Of a stretch of 64,000 nucleotides of DNA, positions 27,128 through 35,215 are shown in pieces (the first letter of the stretch is position 1; each line of letters starts with the position of its first letter). The notes beneath the pieces were generated by a model that worked only from the letters and a program-made list of their open reading frames with translations, searched no databases and was not told where the DNA came from. The position numbers and the translations under genes were made by a program. The DNA is from UBA7803 sp041690675 (GTDB taxonomy: Bacteria > Pseudomonadota > Gammaproteobacteria > Pseudomonadales > Azotimanducaceae), in contig JAWLGU010000010.1 of the NCBI GenBank assembly GCA_041690675.1, positions 8,990 to 72,989 of the forward strand. Reading direction: 5' to 3'.

Positions 27128-29209
27128 TCACAGCGATGCGCGGCGCAGCAGCTGAGCGTTGATGGCGACGATCACGGTGCTCGCGGACATGAGGACGGCA
27201 CCGGCAGCGGGCGCGAGGAGAATGCCCGCCCAGGCCAGCACGCCGGCCGCCAGGGGAATGGCTACGATGTTGTAGCCGGCCGCCCACCAGAGGTTCTGCA
27301 GCATCTTCCGGTAGCTCGCGCGGCTCAGGGCGACGATGCGCGGCACATCCCGGGGATCGCTGCGCACCAGCACCACGTCACCGGCCTCCACGGCCACGTC
27401 AGTGCCTGCGCCGATGGCGATGCCGACGTCGGCGGTGAGCAGGGCGGGAGCGTCGTTCACCCCGTCTCCCACCATCGCCACCCGTTTGCCGCGGCGCTGC
27501 AGCGCCTCGATCTTCGCAGCCTTCTCGTCCGGCAGCACCTGGGCAAAGACGGTGTCGATCCCCAGCTCGGCGGCAACATTGCGCGCCACCGCCTCTGAGT
27601 CGCCGGTCAGCATGGCGACCTCCAGCCCCTCCTGATGAAGACGGTCCACGGCTTCCCGGGACTCCGGGCGGACGGCATCCGCGACAGCGAACACCGCCAG
27701 GGCTTCGTCACCCTCCACGAGATGGATCGCGGCTCGGCCGGCCTCGCCGAAGCGGCGGGCCGCCTCCTGGAGTCGCTGGTGCGGCGCGACGGCCAGCTTC
27801 CGAAGCAGCGCCGGTCCGCCCACCTGCAGCGTGCGCCCCTCCACTCGGGCGCGGACTCCGTGACCGGGAACCGCATGAAAATCCGTGGCCGCCGGCAGCG
27901 TGATGCCGCGGTCGCGAGCGCTCTGAAGCATGGCTCGGGCGATGGGATGCTCGGAGTCCCGCTCCACGGCTGCAGCCAGGCGCAGGGCCTGGTCTGCGTC
28001 CAGGCCGGTATCGGGCGCTGGAACGGTGTCCACCACACGGTGCTCGCCGAGTGTCAGAGTCCCGGTCTTGTCGAACACGACTGCATCCAGGTTGCGGGCT
28101 TCCTCCAGTCCCCGGCGATCGCGCACCAGCAGCCCATTGCGGGCACCGAGGGTGGTGGAAATGGCGATGACCAGGGGCACGGCGAGCCCCAGGGCGTGGG
28201 GGCAGGCGATGACCAGCACGGTCACCAGCCGGCTGATGGTGAAGTCCAGCTCCGCGCCGAGCCCCAGCCACACCGCCACCGTCAGCACGCCCGCACCGAT
28301 CGCCACCACCGTGAGGTAGAACGCAGCGCGGTCGGCCAGCGCCTGGGCCCGGGAGCGTGATGTCTGCGCCTGCTCGACGAGGCGCATGATTCCCGCGAGC
28401 GCGGTGCGCTCCCCGGTGCCGGTGACCTCGACCCGCAGGGAGCCTTCACCGTTGACGGTGCCCGCGATCACCTTGTCCCCTTGCCGTTTCTGCACCGGAT
28501 TCGACTCGCCCGTGATCATGGCCTCGTTGACGCTGCTCGAGCCGGTTACCACCACGCCGTCGGCGGGGACGCCCGCGCCGGGCCGCACCAGAATCAGGTC
28601 GCCGTCGGCGAGCTGATCCACCGTCACCTCCTCGGTTTCGTCCTCGCCGACTAGTCGCACCGCCGTGTCGGGCAGGAGCTTGGCAATTTCCTTCAGCGCG
28701 CCCTGCGCCTGGAAGATGGAGCGCATCTCGATCCAGTGCCCGAGCAGCATGATGGTCACCAGGGTCGCCAGCTCCCACCACAGCGGGTGGCCGGGATAGC
28801 CGAAAGTCACCGCCGCGCTGTAGATGAAGGCCACGGTGATCGCCAGGGTGATCAGGGTCATCATGCCTGGCAGGCGGTCGGCGACCTCCCGGTACGCGCC
28901 CGCCAGGAACGGCCAGCCGCCGTATCCATAGACGATGGCGCCGAACACCGGCGCCATCCAGCTCGCGGCGGCAAACTCCGGGGCGGTGAATCCGAGCCAC
29001 GCCTGGAGCTGCTCGCTCCAGATCAGGGTCGGGATGGTGAGAATGAGGGTGATCCAGAACCGGTTCCGGAACATCTCGATGCTGTGGCCGGCGTGCTTGT
29101 CGTGGGCCGCGTGCTCACCAGCACCCGCTCCGTGCCGGCGCTGCTGCCGAGCGGTCTTGTCCACGTAACGGTGAACGTCGTGCTTCCCTGGCCGGTCGAC
29201 GTGTTTCAT
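27128..29209 (-). CDS. copB: CopB-type heavy-metal P-type ATPase (CPH motif)
   Basis: 693 residues. His-rich cytosolic N-terminus (HAAHDKHAGH near 36-45), no CxxC HMA domain, then the P1B core: TGES actuator motif, transmembrane metal motif CPH in VIACPHALGLA, phosphorylation site DKTGTLT, SEHPIARAM and GDGVNDAPALL. CPH in place of CPC marks the P1B-3/CopB subgroup, reported to export Cu(I)/Cu(II) or Ag(I). Start taken at MKHVDRPGKH; the frame extends upstream over the next gene without coding character. Not to be confused with the outer-membrane CopB at 34.5 kb. Confidence 0.9.
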   Translation of the reverse strand: MKHVDRPGKHDVHRYVDKTARQQRRHGAGAGEHAAHDKHAGHSIEMFRNRFWITLILTIPTLIWSEQLQAWLGFTAPEFAAASWMAPVFGAIVYGYGGWPFLAGAYREVADRLPGMMTLITLAITVAFIYSAAVTFGYPGHPLWWELATLVTIMLLGHWIEMRSIFQAQGALKEIAKLLPDTAVRLVGEDETEEVTVDQLADGDLILVRPGAGVPADGVVVTGSSSVNEAMITGESNPVQKRQGDKVIAGTVNGEGSLRVEVTGTGERTALAGIMRLVEQAQTSRSRAQALADRAAFYLTVVAIGAGVLTVAVWLGLGAELDFTISRLVTVLVIACPHALGLAVPLVIAISTTLGARNGLLVRDRRGLEEARNLDAVVFDKTGTLTLGEHRVVDTVPAPDTGLDADQALRLAAAVERDSEHPIARAMLQSARDRGITLPAATDFHAVPGHGVRARVEGRTLQVGGPALLRKLAVAPHQRLQEAARRFGEAGRAAIHLVEGDEALAVFAVADAVRPESREAVDRLHQEGLEVAMLTGDSEAVARNVAAELGIDTVFAQVLPDEKAAKIEALQRRGKRVAMVGDGVNDAPALLTADVGIAIGAGTDVAVEAGDVVLVRSDPRDVPRIVALSRASYRKMLQNLWWAAGYNIVAIPLAAGVLAWAGILLAPAAGAVLMSASTVIVAINAQLLRRASL

Positions 29210-29241
29210 ATCCGGGCGTGAAGCACATACCGTGCCCCCTC

Positions 29242-30351
29242 TCAGGCAATCCGACGCCAAAACGCCAGCAGGGCCAGGAGATAGAGGCCGGACCCGATCG
29301 CCGACAGCCACATCGCTTCCTGCCATAGCTCTGGCCAACCGGCTCCCTTGAGGAAGATCCCCAGGATGATGTTCATGTAGTAGCGCAGGGGGCTCCCAAG
29401 GGAGAGCGTCTGAAGCACGTCGGGCATGGATTCGATCGGTGTCAGGCTGCCGGAAAGAAACATGATCGGGAACAGCCCAAAGAATGCCAGCAGCAGCGCC
29501 TGCTGGAGTGACCGGCTGACGGTTGCTATGAGAACGCCGAGCGCTATGGCGCTCAGTAGAAAAATCGCTGTGAGCGCGAGAAAAAGCAGGAAGCTGCCGC
29601 GCAGCGGCACACCGAACCAGCTCACGATCAAAAGGCTTGGGAACAGCGACAGCAGCCCCATCAGCAGGGCCGGAGCCGTTTTTGCGGCGAACAGCTCGCC
29701 CGTTCGGATGGGGGTGACCAGCAGTTGCTCGATGGTCCCGTGCTCCTTCTCGCGGACGATGGACGCTGCAGGATGAATGACCCCCACCATCATGCCGGCC
29801 AGCGCGATCATCGACAGGGCCATGAACGCGGTGGTGGTCTGATCCGGGTTGTACCAGATCCGCGTGACGGGGTAGGCGGAGGCTCGCGCCATGGGCGGAT
29901 TCATGGCTGGCCGCCGCTGCTCCAACCGGGCGATGATCTCGAGTGCGTGGTTGCGTGCGGCGGCCGCGGTGTGGGCATTGGCGCCGTCGATGAGGACCTG
30001 AACCTCGGAGTGCATCTGTGATCGATGAGCCTGCTCGAACCCCGAAGGAATGACGAGCGCCAGGCCGATGCGCCCCTCCGCCAGGAGGTCCGCCGCCTCC
30101 TCCGGCCTGGACGGCCGGTAACTGACATCGAAAGCATCGCTCAATCCGAAGGACTCGGCCAGGTAGCGAGCCGAGACGCTGCGGTCCTGGTCCACCACAG
30201 CGATGGGCATGTGCTCGACCTCGAAGCTCAACGCATAGGTGCACAGGACCACCTCCGCCGTGTAGAGCCAGAGGATCAGCCCGAGCACCCAGCGATCCTG
30301 AAAGAACTGGATGGTCTCCTTGCGCAGCAGGCCGAGCAGGCGGGTGATCAT
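29242..30351 (-). CDS. ybhR: ABC-2 type exporter permease (YbhR-like)
   Basis: 369-residue inner-membrane permease: one N-terminal span after LLRKETIQFFQDR, a large periplasmic loop (about 50-175), then five spans ending LYLLALLAFWRRIA. REKEHGTIEQLLVTPI is the ABC-2 hallmark. ATG overlaps the upstream permease stop (TGATG). Fourth gene of an exporter ordered as E. coli ybhG-ybhF-ybhS-ybhR, a multidrug and cation efflux system. Substrate here unknown; the setting suggests toxic compound or metal stress. Confidence 0.85.
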   Translation of the reverse strand: MITRLLGLLRKETIQFFQDRWVLGLILWLYTAEVVLCTYALSFEVEHMPIAVVDQDRSVSARYLAESFGLSDAFDVSYRPSRPEEAADLLAEGRIGLALVIPSGFEQAHRSQMHSEVQVLIDGANAHTAAAARNHALEIIARLEQRRPAMNPPMARASAYPVTRIWYNPDQTTTAFMALSMIALAGMMVGVIHPAASIVREKEHGTIEQLLVTPIRTGELFAAKTAPALLMGLLSLFPSLLIVSWFGVPLRGSFLLFLALTAIFLLSAIALGVLIATVSRSLQQALLLAFFGLFPIMFLSGSLTPIESMPDVLQTLSLGSPLRYYMNIILGIFLKGAGWPELWQEAMWLSAIGSGLYLLALLAFWRRIA

Positions 30352-31442
30352 CAAGCAACCTTCTGTTTGAGCCTCCAGGAGGCGATGGCGAAAACGGCGA
30401 GGGTGTAGCCGGCCAGTAGCAGGATCTGAGGCCACACCGCAGCGATATCGCTGCCCTTCAGGACGATACCCCTGGAGATTTCCATGAAATACCCGGCGGG
30501 AAAGAGCTGGCTGTAGAGCTGCAACGTCACCGGCATGGTGAATATGGGGAACAGAAACCCGGAGAAGAGGAAGGACGGCATCAGGGTGACGATCAGCGCC
30601 AACAGCATCGCGGCGAGCTGGGTTCGGGTGACGGTGGAAACCAGCAACCCAATGCTCACCGTGGTCATCACGTAGATCAGCGCGACGCCGAGAAACAGCG
30701 CCGCGCTGCCGCGAAACGGCACGGCGAACCAGAAGTAGCCTGTGAGGACCACCATCGTCATCTGCAGGAAGGCGACCGCGCCGAACGGCACGAGCTTGCC
30801 CGCGATGAATTCGGCGGAGGTGATTGGAGAGGCGTAAATCTGCTGAATGGTTCCCGTCTCCTTCTCGCGCACGATGGCGAGAGCGGTCAGCAGCGGCGGG
30901 AAGGCCATGAGTATGACGGCGAACAGTCCCGGCACCACGTAATTGATGCTGCGCAGCGACGGGTTGTACCAGATGCGGGTTTCGACCTCGATGGCGCCAG
31001 CATCCACCTCCGGAAACGCCCGGACGATGGCGCTCGCATAGGCGGCGGCGAGGCTGGCGGTGGCCGGATAGGTTCCGTCGGCGATGACCTGCACCGGCGT
31101 ACGCTCGCCTCGAAGGAGACGCTCGTGAAATCCGAGAGGTATCGCCATGGCGAGCCGGATCTCCCCCGCCTGCAGGGCCGACTCGAATCGAGCCGTGTCA
31201 TCAAATTGGCGTTTCAGCTCGAAGTATGCGGTTGCAGTCAAGCGGTGCTGCAGGGCACGGCTCGCAGGCGTCCGGTCGGCGTCGTAGACCCCGAGCGAGA
31301 CGTCCTCGACGTCCAGATTCACGGCGTAGGCGAACAGAAACAGCATCACCAGCGGCATAAGCAAGCAGAGCCCCATCGAGACAGGGTCACGCAGGAGCTG
31401 CCGTAGCTCCTTGGCGATGAGCATGCGAACGCGATGCGGCAT
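30351..31442 (-). CDS. ybhS: ABC-2 type exporter permease (YbhS-like)
   Basis: 363 residues with the same architecture as the neighbour: LIAKELRQLLRDP, first membrane span, periplasmic domain, then five spans; the hallmark REKETGTIQQIYASPI lies near residue 215. Its start overlaps the ATPase stop as TGATG and its own stop overlaps the next start the same way, so the three downstream genes of the exporter are strictly coupled. Likely forms a heterodimeric channel with the YbhR-like subunit. Confidence 0.86.
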   Translation of the reverse strand: MPHRVRMLIAKELRQLLRDPVSMGLCLLMPLVMLFLFAYAVNLDVEDVSLGVYDADRTPASRALQHRLTATAYFELKRQFDDTARFESALQAGEIRLAMAIPLGFHERLLRGERTPVQVIADGTYPATASLAAAYASAIVRAFPEVDAGAIEVETRIWYNPSLRSINYVVPGLFAVILMAFPPLLTALAIVREKETGTIQQIYASPITSAEFIAGKLVPFGAVAFLQMTMVVLTGYFWFAVPFRGSAALFLGVALIYVMTTVSIGLLVSTVTRTQLAAMLLALIVTLMPSFLFSGFLFPIFTMPVTLQLYSQLFPAGYFMEISRGIVLKGSDIAAVWPQILLLAGYTLAVFAIASWRLKQKVA

Positions 31443-33133
31443 CACGTCGCTTTCTCCTCGTCCCGTGCGATGGCAGTGACGAACAGTGTCTCCACGGACG
31501 TCGTCGAGTCTGCGCCGAGCTTCTGGCGCAGCTCTGCCAACGGACCCTCGAGGATGAGCCGCCCGTGATGCATCAGGGCGATCCGATCGCAGTATTCCGC
31601 CTCGTCGAGATAATGTGTGGAAACGACGATGGTCATGCCGCGCTCCGCCAGGGCGCGAATGAGGCGCCAGAATCGGTATCGCGACAGGGGGTCGATGCCC
31701 GAGGTGGGCTCGTCCAGGAACAGCACCGCGGGTCGATGCAGAATGCTGCAGGCCAGCGCGAGGCGCTGACGTGTGGCACCGGACAGAGTGGAGACGGAGC
31801 CTCGCTCTCGAATTTCGAGGCCCGCGACCGCGCTCGCCCAGGCGATGGCCGTGTCGGCGGCTCGCCCCCGAAGCCCATAGGCGCTGGCGAAGAACCTCAG
31901 GTTCTCGCCCATGCTGAGGTCCGGATACAGAGAAAACCTCTGAGACATGTAGCCGATGCGCTCGCGGATCTTGCTGGCGCCGAATTGGACCGGATGATCG
32001 GCCACTTTCAGGCTGCCGACGCTGATCGGCACGAGACCGCAGAGCGCCCTGATGAGCGTGGTCTTTCCTGCGCCGTTCGGTCCTAGCAGGGCGAGCACCT
32101 CGCCCGGTTCCGCGGCTAGGCTCACGGAGTCCACGGCGATGAACTCGCCGAACCTGACGGTTACGTTCTTCGCCTCGATCCCTCCCGAAACGGACACTTC
32201 GAGCATCTCCGTTTCGGAGCTGCGCTCGTCGCCGATACCAGCGCGCAGCACGAACACATCTTCCAGCGATGGTGGGACGGGGCGCGCGGGTCCGGCGCCG
32301 GGAATATCCGTCGCCGGAACGCGGAGCGAATCTGCTGTGAGAAAGCGCACCCGGCCGGGGAGCACCTGGACGCCGAAGAAGCGTGGATCCTTCTGCAGGG
32401 CGCGAGCGGTGACCGTAGGGTCGGCGCTGATTGCCTCCAGCACCCGGCCGGCCGCCCGCGCCCGCACCGCATCGGGCCGGTCCGCGGTCAGGGCCCGACC
32501 CTGATGCAGGAGCAGGATGCGGTCGCATCGGGCGGCCTCGTCCATGTACGAAGTGGCGATCAGCATGGACGTGCCGCGACGGCGAAATCCGTCGAGCATG
32601 GCCCAAAGCTGGCGGCGCGAGAGGGGATCCACCCCGAGCGCGGGCTCGTCGAGGATGAGCACCGGCGGCCGGTGCACGAGGTTCGTACACAACGAGAGCT
32701 TTTTGCGCATGCCCCCCGAAAGTCTGGCTGCCGGCCAGTCGGCGAAGCCTTCGAGCCCGGCCATGCTCATGAGTTCGGCGCGGCGGGTCGTGTAGTCTAC
32801 TCCGGTCACGGCGCGCACCTCGGCCGCAAAGCGGAGGTTCTCTTCCACGCTCAGCCGGTCGTAGAGCGTGAAACCCTGGGACATGTAGCCGATCCGAGAG
32901 CCGACGGCTTTCGACTGCCGCACCGTGTCCAGCCCCAGGACCGCGCAGCTCCCTTCGCTGGGGTCGAGAATCGCAGCGCACATCTGCAGCAGTGTCGTCT
33001 TGCCCGCCCCATCGGGACCGACAACGCCTAACATCTCTCCCGGCACGACGGCGAGATCGATGCCCCGGACACCCCAGCGGTCCCGGTACTTGCGGCCGAG
33101 ATGCCGGGCCTCGATCCGGAGGGGTTCCGCCAT
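31442..33133 (-). CDS. ybhF: Dual-domain ABC exporter ATPase (YbhF-like)
   Basis: 563 residues with two fused nucleotide-binding domains. Domain 1 (about 8-235): Walker A GPDGAGKTT, signature LSGGMRKK, Walker B LILDEPALGVD. Domain 2 (about 315-545): GPNGAGKTT, signature LSGATRQR, Walker B LFLDEPTSGID. The signature of domain 2 has Ala for the second Gly but the key SG is kept. Drives the two ABC-2 permeases; starts 3 bases after the membrane-fusion gene. Confidence 0.9.
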   Translation of the reverse strand: MAEPLRIEARHLGRKYRDRWGVRGIDLAVVPGEMLGVVGPDGAGKTTLLQMCAAILDPSEGSCAVLGLDTVRQSKAVGSRIGYMSQGFTLYDRLSVEENLRFAAEVRAVTGVDYTTRRAELMSMAGLEGFADWPAARLSGGMRKKLSLCTNLVHRPPVLILDEPALGVDPLSRRQLWAMLDGFRRRGTSMLIATSYMDEAARCDRILLLHQGRALTADRPDAVRARAAGRVLEAISADPTVTARALQKDPRFFGVQVLPGRVRFLTADSLRVPATDIPGAGPARPVPPSLEDVFVLRAGIGDERSSETEMLEVSVSGGIEAKNVTVRFGEFIAVDSVSLAAEPGEVLALLGPNGAGKTTLIRALCGLVPISVGSLKVADHPVQFGASKIRERIGYMSQRFSLYPDLSMGENLRFFASAYGLRGRAADTAIAWASAVAGLEIRERGSVSTLSGATRQRLALACSILHRPAVLFLDEPTSGIDPLSRYRFWRLIRALAERGMTIVVSTHYLDEAEYCDRIALMHHGRLILEGPLAELRQKLGADSTTSVETLFVTAIARDEEKAT

Positions 33134-33136
33134 GGG

Positions 33137-34099
33137 TCAGCCCTCGGGCACCCGCAACTCGTCGGGCCAGGGCGAAGCCTCCCGCCACCGCACCCAGGCA
33201 TCTGCCGGCATCCCTGGCTTCAGCTGGCCGCCGGCGTTCTCGAGCGCCAGCGTCACGCCGTAGACCAAGCGCGTGCGCTCCTGTGGCAGATGGATTTCGC
33301 GGGGGGTGAATTGCGCGTAGTCATCGATGCGGATGATCCGAGCTGGGAAGTATCGGTCCGTAAAGGCGTCGATCTCCACCCGGGCGGGATTACCCAGAGC
33401 CACCTTGCCGATGTCCTCGCCAGAGAGATAGATCTTCAGCTCCAGGCGATCGAGGTCGGCGATCAAGGCCAGGGGCTGCCCCACTTCGACCAGTTCACCC
33501 GTCTCCACCGCGCGGACGAGCACAACGCCATCCCGCGGCGCCGGGACTTCCGTCTTCTGAAGGCGGCGCTCGGCCAGATGAACCCGGGCCTCAGCGCTCG
33601 TGATCTGATCTTCCAGTGCCGCTCGCTGGGCTCGCAGGGTGGCGAGCTGAGCTTCGGCCTCGCGCAATGCGTCTTCGGTGGTTTCCCGGTCACGCTCACT
33701 GGCAAGGTCGGAACGGAGCAGCTCCCTGACCCGATCGAGGCGCCGCCGGGCGGAGCCGACGTGGTGCTCCCAGAGTGAGATCTGGGAACTCAGGGCCGCC
33801 TTCGACTGTTGCAGCGCCGCGATCTCACCCTGGATTACGCGCAGCTGATCCCGGCTCGACTGCGGATCGATCACCACGACGACCTCGCCCCGCTCGACTC
33901 GGCTGCCTTCCTCCAGATCGTGCCGCAGAACCCGCCCGGCCACCTCTGATGCCACGCGGACTTCCGTGGCCTCGATATGTCCGTTGCCGTAGAGAATGCC
34001 CTCGGGCAGCGGCGGGCTCTGACTCGCGCGAAAGACGAGGTACGACCCGGCGGCCAGGCCCAAGAGCACGATCAGCGACCACAGCCAGGCCGACCTCAC
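33137..34099 (-). CDS. ybhG: HlyD-family membrane fusion protein (YbhG-like)
   Basis: 320 residues: one N-terminal membrane anchor (about 4-25), lipoyl halves (NGHIEATEVRVASEVAGRV and PRDGVVLVRAVETGELVEVG) flanking a long coiled coil (about 95-185), and a beta-barrel domain. Links the inner-membrane ABC exporter to the outer membrane. The GTG start has no ribosome site of its own; it overlaps by four bases (GTGA) the stop of a 44-codon ORF that does have one. An in-frame TGA lies 14 codons upstream, so this start is the only reasonable one. Confidence 0.88.
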   Translation of the reverse strand: MRSAWLWSLIVLLGLAAGSYLVFRASQSPPLPEGILYGNGHIEATEVRVASEVAGRVLRHDLEEGSRVERGEVVVVIDPQSSRDQLRVIQGEIAALQQSKAALSSQISLWEHHVGSARRRLDRVRELLRSDLASERDRETTEDALREAEAQLATLRAQRAALEDQITSAEARVHLAERRLQKTEVPAPRDGVVLVRAVETGELVEVGQPLALIADLDRLELKIYLSGEDIGKVALGNPARVEIDAFTDRYFPARIIRIDDYAQFTPREIHLPQERTRLVYGVTLALENAGGQLKPGMPADAWVRWREASPWPDELRVPEG

Positions 34100-34230
34100 G
34101 CGGCTGAGCTGGGCTCGGGACGCGCGCCGCGAGATGGTTGATCAGCAGTTGCTTGCAGAGGCCCGACATCGCGCCTAGCGCGGGGCACATGGCGCGGATC
34201 CCATCCATCAGCAGGATGCTCGATTCTCAT
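34096..34230 (-). CDS. Possible 44-residue leader ORF coupled to ybhG
   Basis: Starts MRIEHPADGWDP and ends ...PSSAA at a stop that overlaps the ybhG GTG (GTGA). It is preceded by a strong ribosome site (GGGGAGGAG, about 5 bases before ATG), whereas ybhG has none. The product is Pro/Arg/Ala-rich and not like any family I know, so the act of translation may matter more than the peptide. Could also be a remnant of a lost regulator: E. coli has a TetR gene (cecR) at this place. Confidence 0.45.
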   Translation of the reverse strand: MRIEHPADGWDPRHVPRARRDVGPLQATADQPSRGARPEPSSAA

Positions 34231-34269
34231 ACTCGCTCCTCCCCATGAAGTGGCTCGAGCTCGTTCAGG

Positions 34270-34431
34270 CTACATGTCGCGGATCCGGTTGCTCTGCTGC
34301 GCCTGGCGCAAGGTTTCGTGTGCGTCGAAAGACATGGTGGCCCAGGGCGCATCACAGGCCCGGTGCGGGTCGATGGGCGCGTGACTGTGCAGCGCCTTGG
34401 CGATCAGATCACCGAAGGTCTTCACTTTCAC
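34270..34431 (-). CDS. Small hypothetical protein, 53 residues
   Basis: GTG start with the ribosome site GGAGG 8-9 bases upstream and a TGA in frame just before it. The sequence opens MKVKTFGDLIAKAL and ends QQSNRIRDM; it has three His, one Cys and an ordinary, protein-like composition with two predicted helices. No family recognised. It lies between the exporter operon and the copper genes, on the same strand, and is too short for routine calling. The gap 34432-34507 before copB holds nothing I recognise. Confidence 0.55.
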   Translation of the reverse strand: MKVKTFGDLIAKALHSHAPIDPHRACDAPWATMSFDAHETLRQAQQSNRIRDM

Positions 34432-34507
34432 GCTTCAGGCCTCCGTCGCCGTGAGCGTCCAGTGTAGTGCCGATAGCCGGGGGCCGGTCAATGGCGCCGC
34501 CGCGCCC

Positions 34508-35212
34508 TCAGAACCATGCCCGGATACCGACGACGAACGAGGTGGTCGAGGTCGGCTCCCCGCCGGCTCGCGTCAGATCCCGGGTGTCTCCATACAGCCG
34601 CTCCCAGCGCACGCCGATGTAGGGCGCGATCTCGCGCCTGACCTCGTAACGCAGGCGCAGGCTCATCTCCGTGCTGCCGAGGCCGCTGCCGACCCCCAGC
34701 TCGGGCACGTCGCTGGCGCTCACGTTCACCTCGACGCGCGGCTGCAGGACTAGCCGTTGGGTGAGCAGCAGGTCGTACTCGGCTTCGCCGCGTAGGCTCA
34801 CGTCGCCGTCCTCGCTCACGAACAGCGCAGCGTCGATCTCGAACCACTGGGGTGCCAGCCCCTGGACGCCCAGCGCGGCGTACGCCGTGTCGTCGTCTCC
34901 GTCAGAGCGGACGTCGTAGCGCGCGCCGGCCTGCCAGCTGAAGAAGGGCGAGAAGGTGCGGTCGTAAAGAACCTGCAGCTCGGCAACCTCGGGTGATTCG
35001 CCCGCGGGCGCTTCGCCCTCGGTCTTGAACCAGACCTTGGCATAGTCGCCGCCGTACCAGCCCTGGGCATCCCACAGATAGCTGTCGCCATCGTCACTGT
35101 CGCCGTACTCGAGACGATCCATCAGGAACATGGCGTACTGCTGGTCGCCCATGCCTTCTCCGGCGAGCGCCCCAGGGGCGGCCAGTATCCAGATCAGATG
35201 CAGTGCGCGCAT
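34508..35212 (-). CDS. copB: Copper resistance protein B (PcoB/CopB outer-membrane barrel)
   Basis: 234 residues: signal peptide (MRALHLIWILAAPGALAG), then the CopB outer-membrane barrel with YGGDYAKVWFKTEGE, LQVLYDRTFSPFFSWQAGARYD, GLAPQWFEIDAALFVSE and the terminal aromatic residue GIRAWF typical of outer-membrane proteins. The His/Met-rich N-terminal segment of many CopB proteins is missing, leaving only MGDQQYAMFLMD. Starts 3 bases after copA. Works with periplasmic CopA in copper sequestration or export. Confidence 0.9.
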   Translation of the reverse strand: MRALHLIWILAAPGALAGEGMGDQQYAMFLMDRLEYGDSDDGDSYLWDAQGWYGGDYAKVWFKTEGEAPAGESPEVAELQVLYDRTFSPFFSWQAGARYDVRSDGDDDTAYAALGVQGLAPQWFEIDAALFVSEDGDVSLRGEAEYDLLLTQRLVLQPRVEVNVSASDVPELGVGSGLGSTEMSLRLRYEVRREIAPYIGVRWERLYGDTRDLTRAGGEPTSTTSFVVGIRAWF

Positions 35213-35215
35213 GAC

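Noticed and set aside
33825..34208. 127-codon minus-strand ORF starting MDGIRAMCPALGAM
   Set aside because: Runs into ybhG in another frame, has no ribosome site, and loses any protein-like character after about 40 codons. Its first part overlaps the better supported 44-codon leader ORF.
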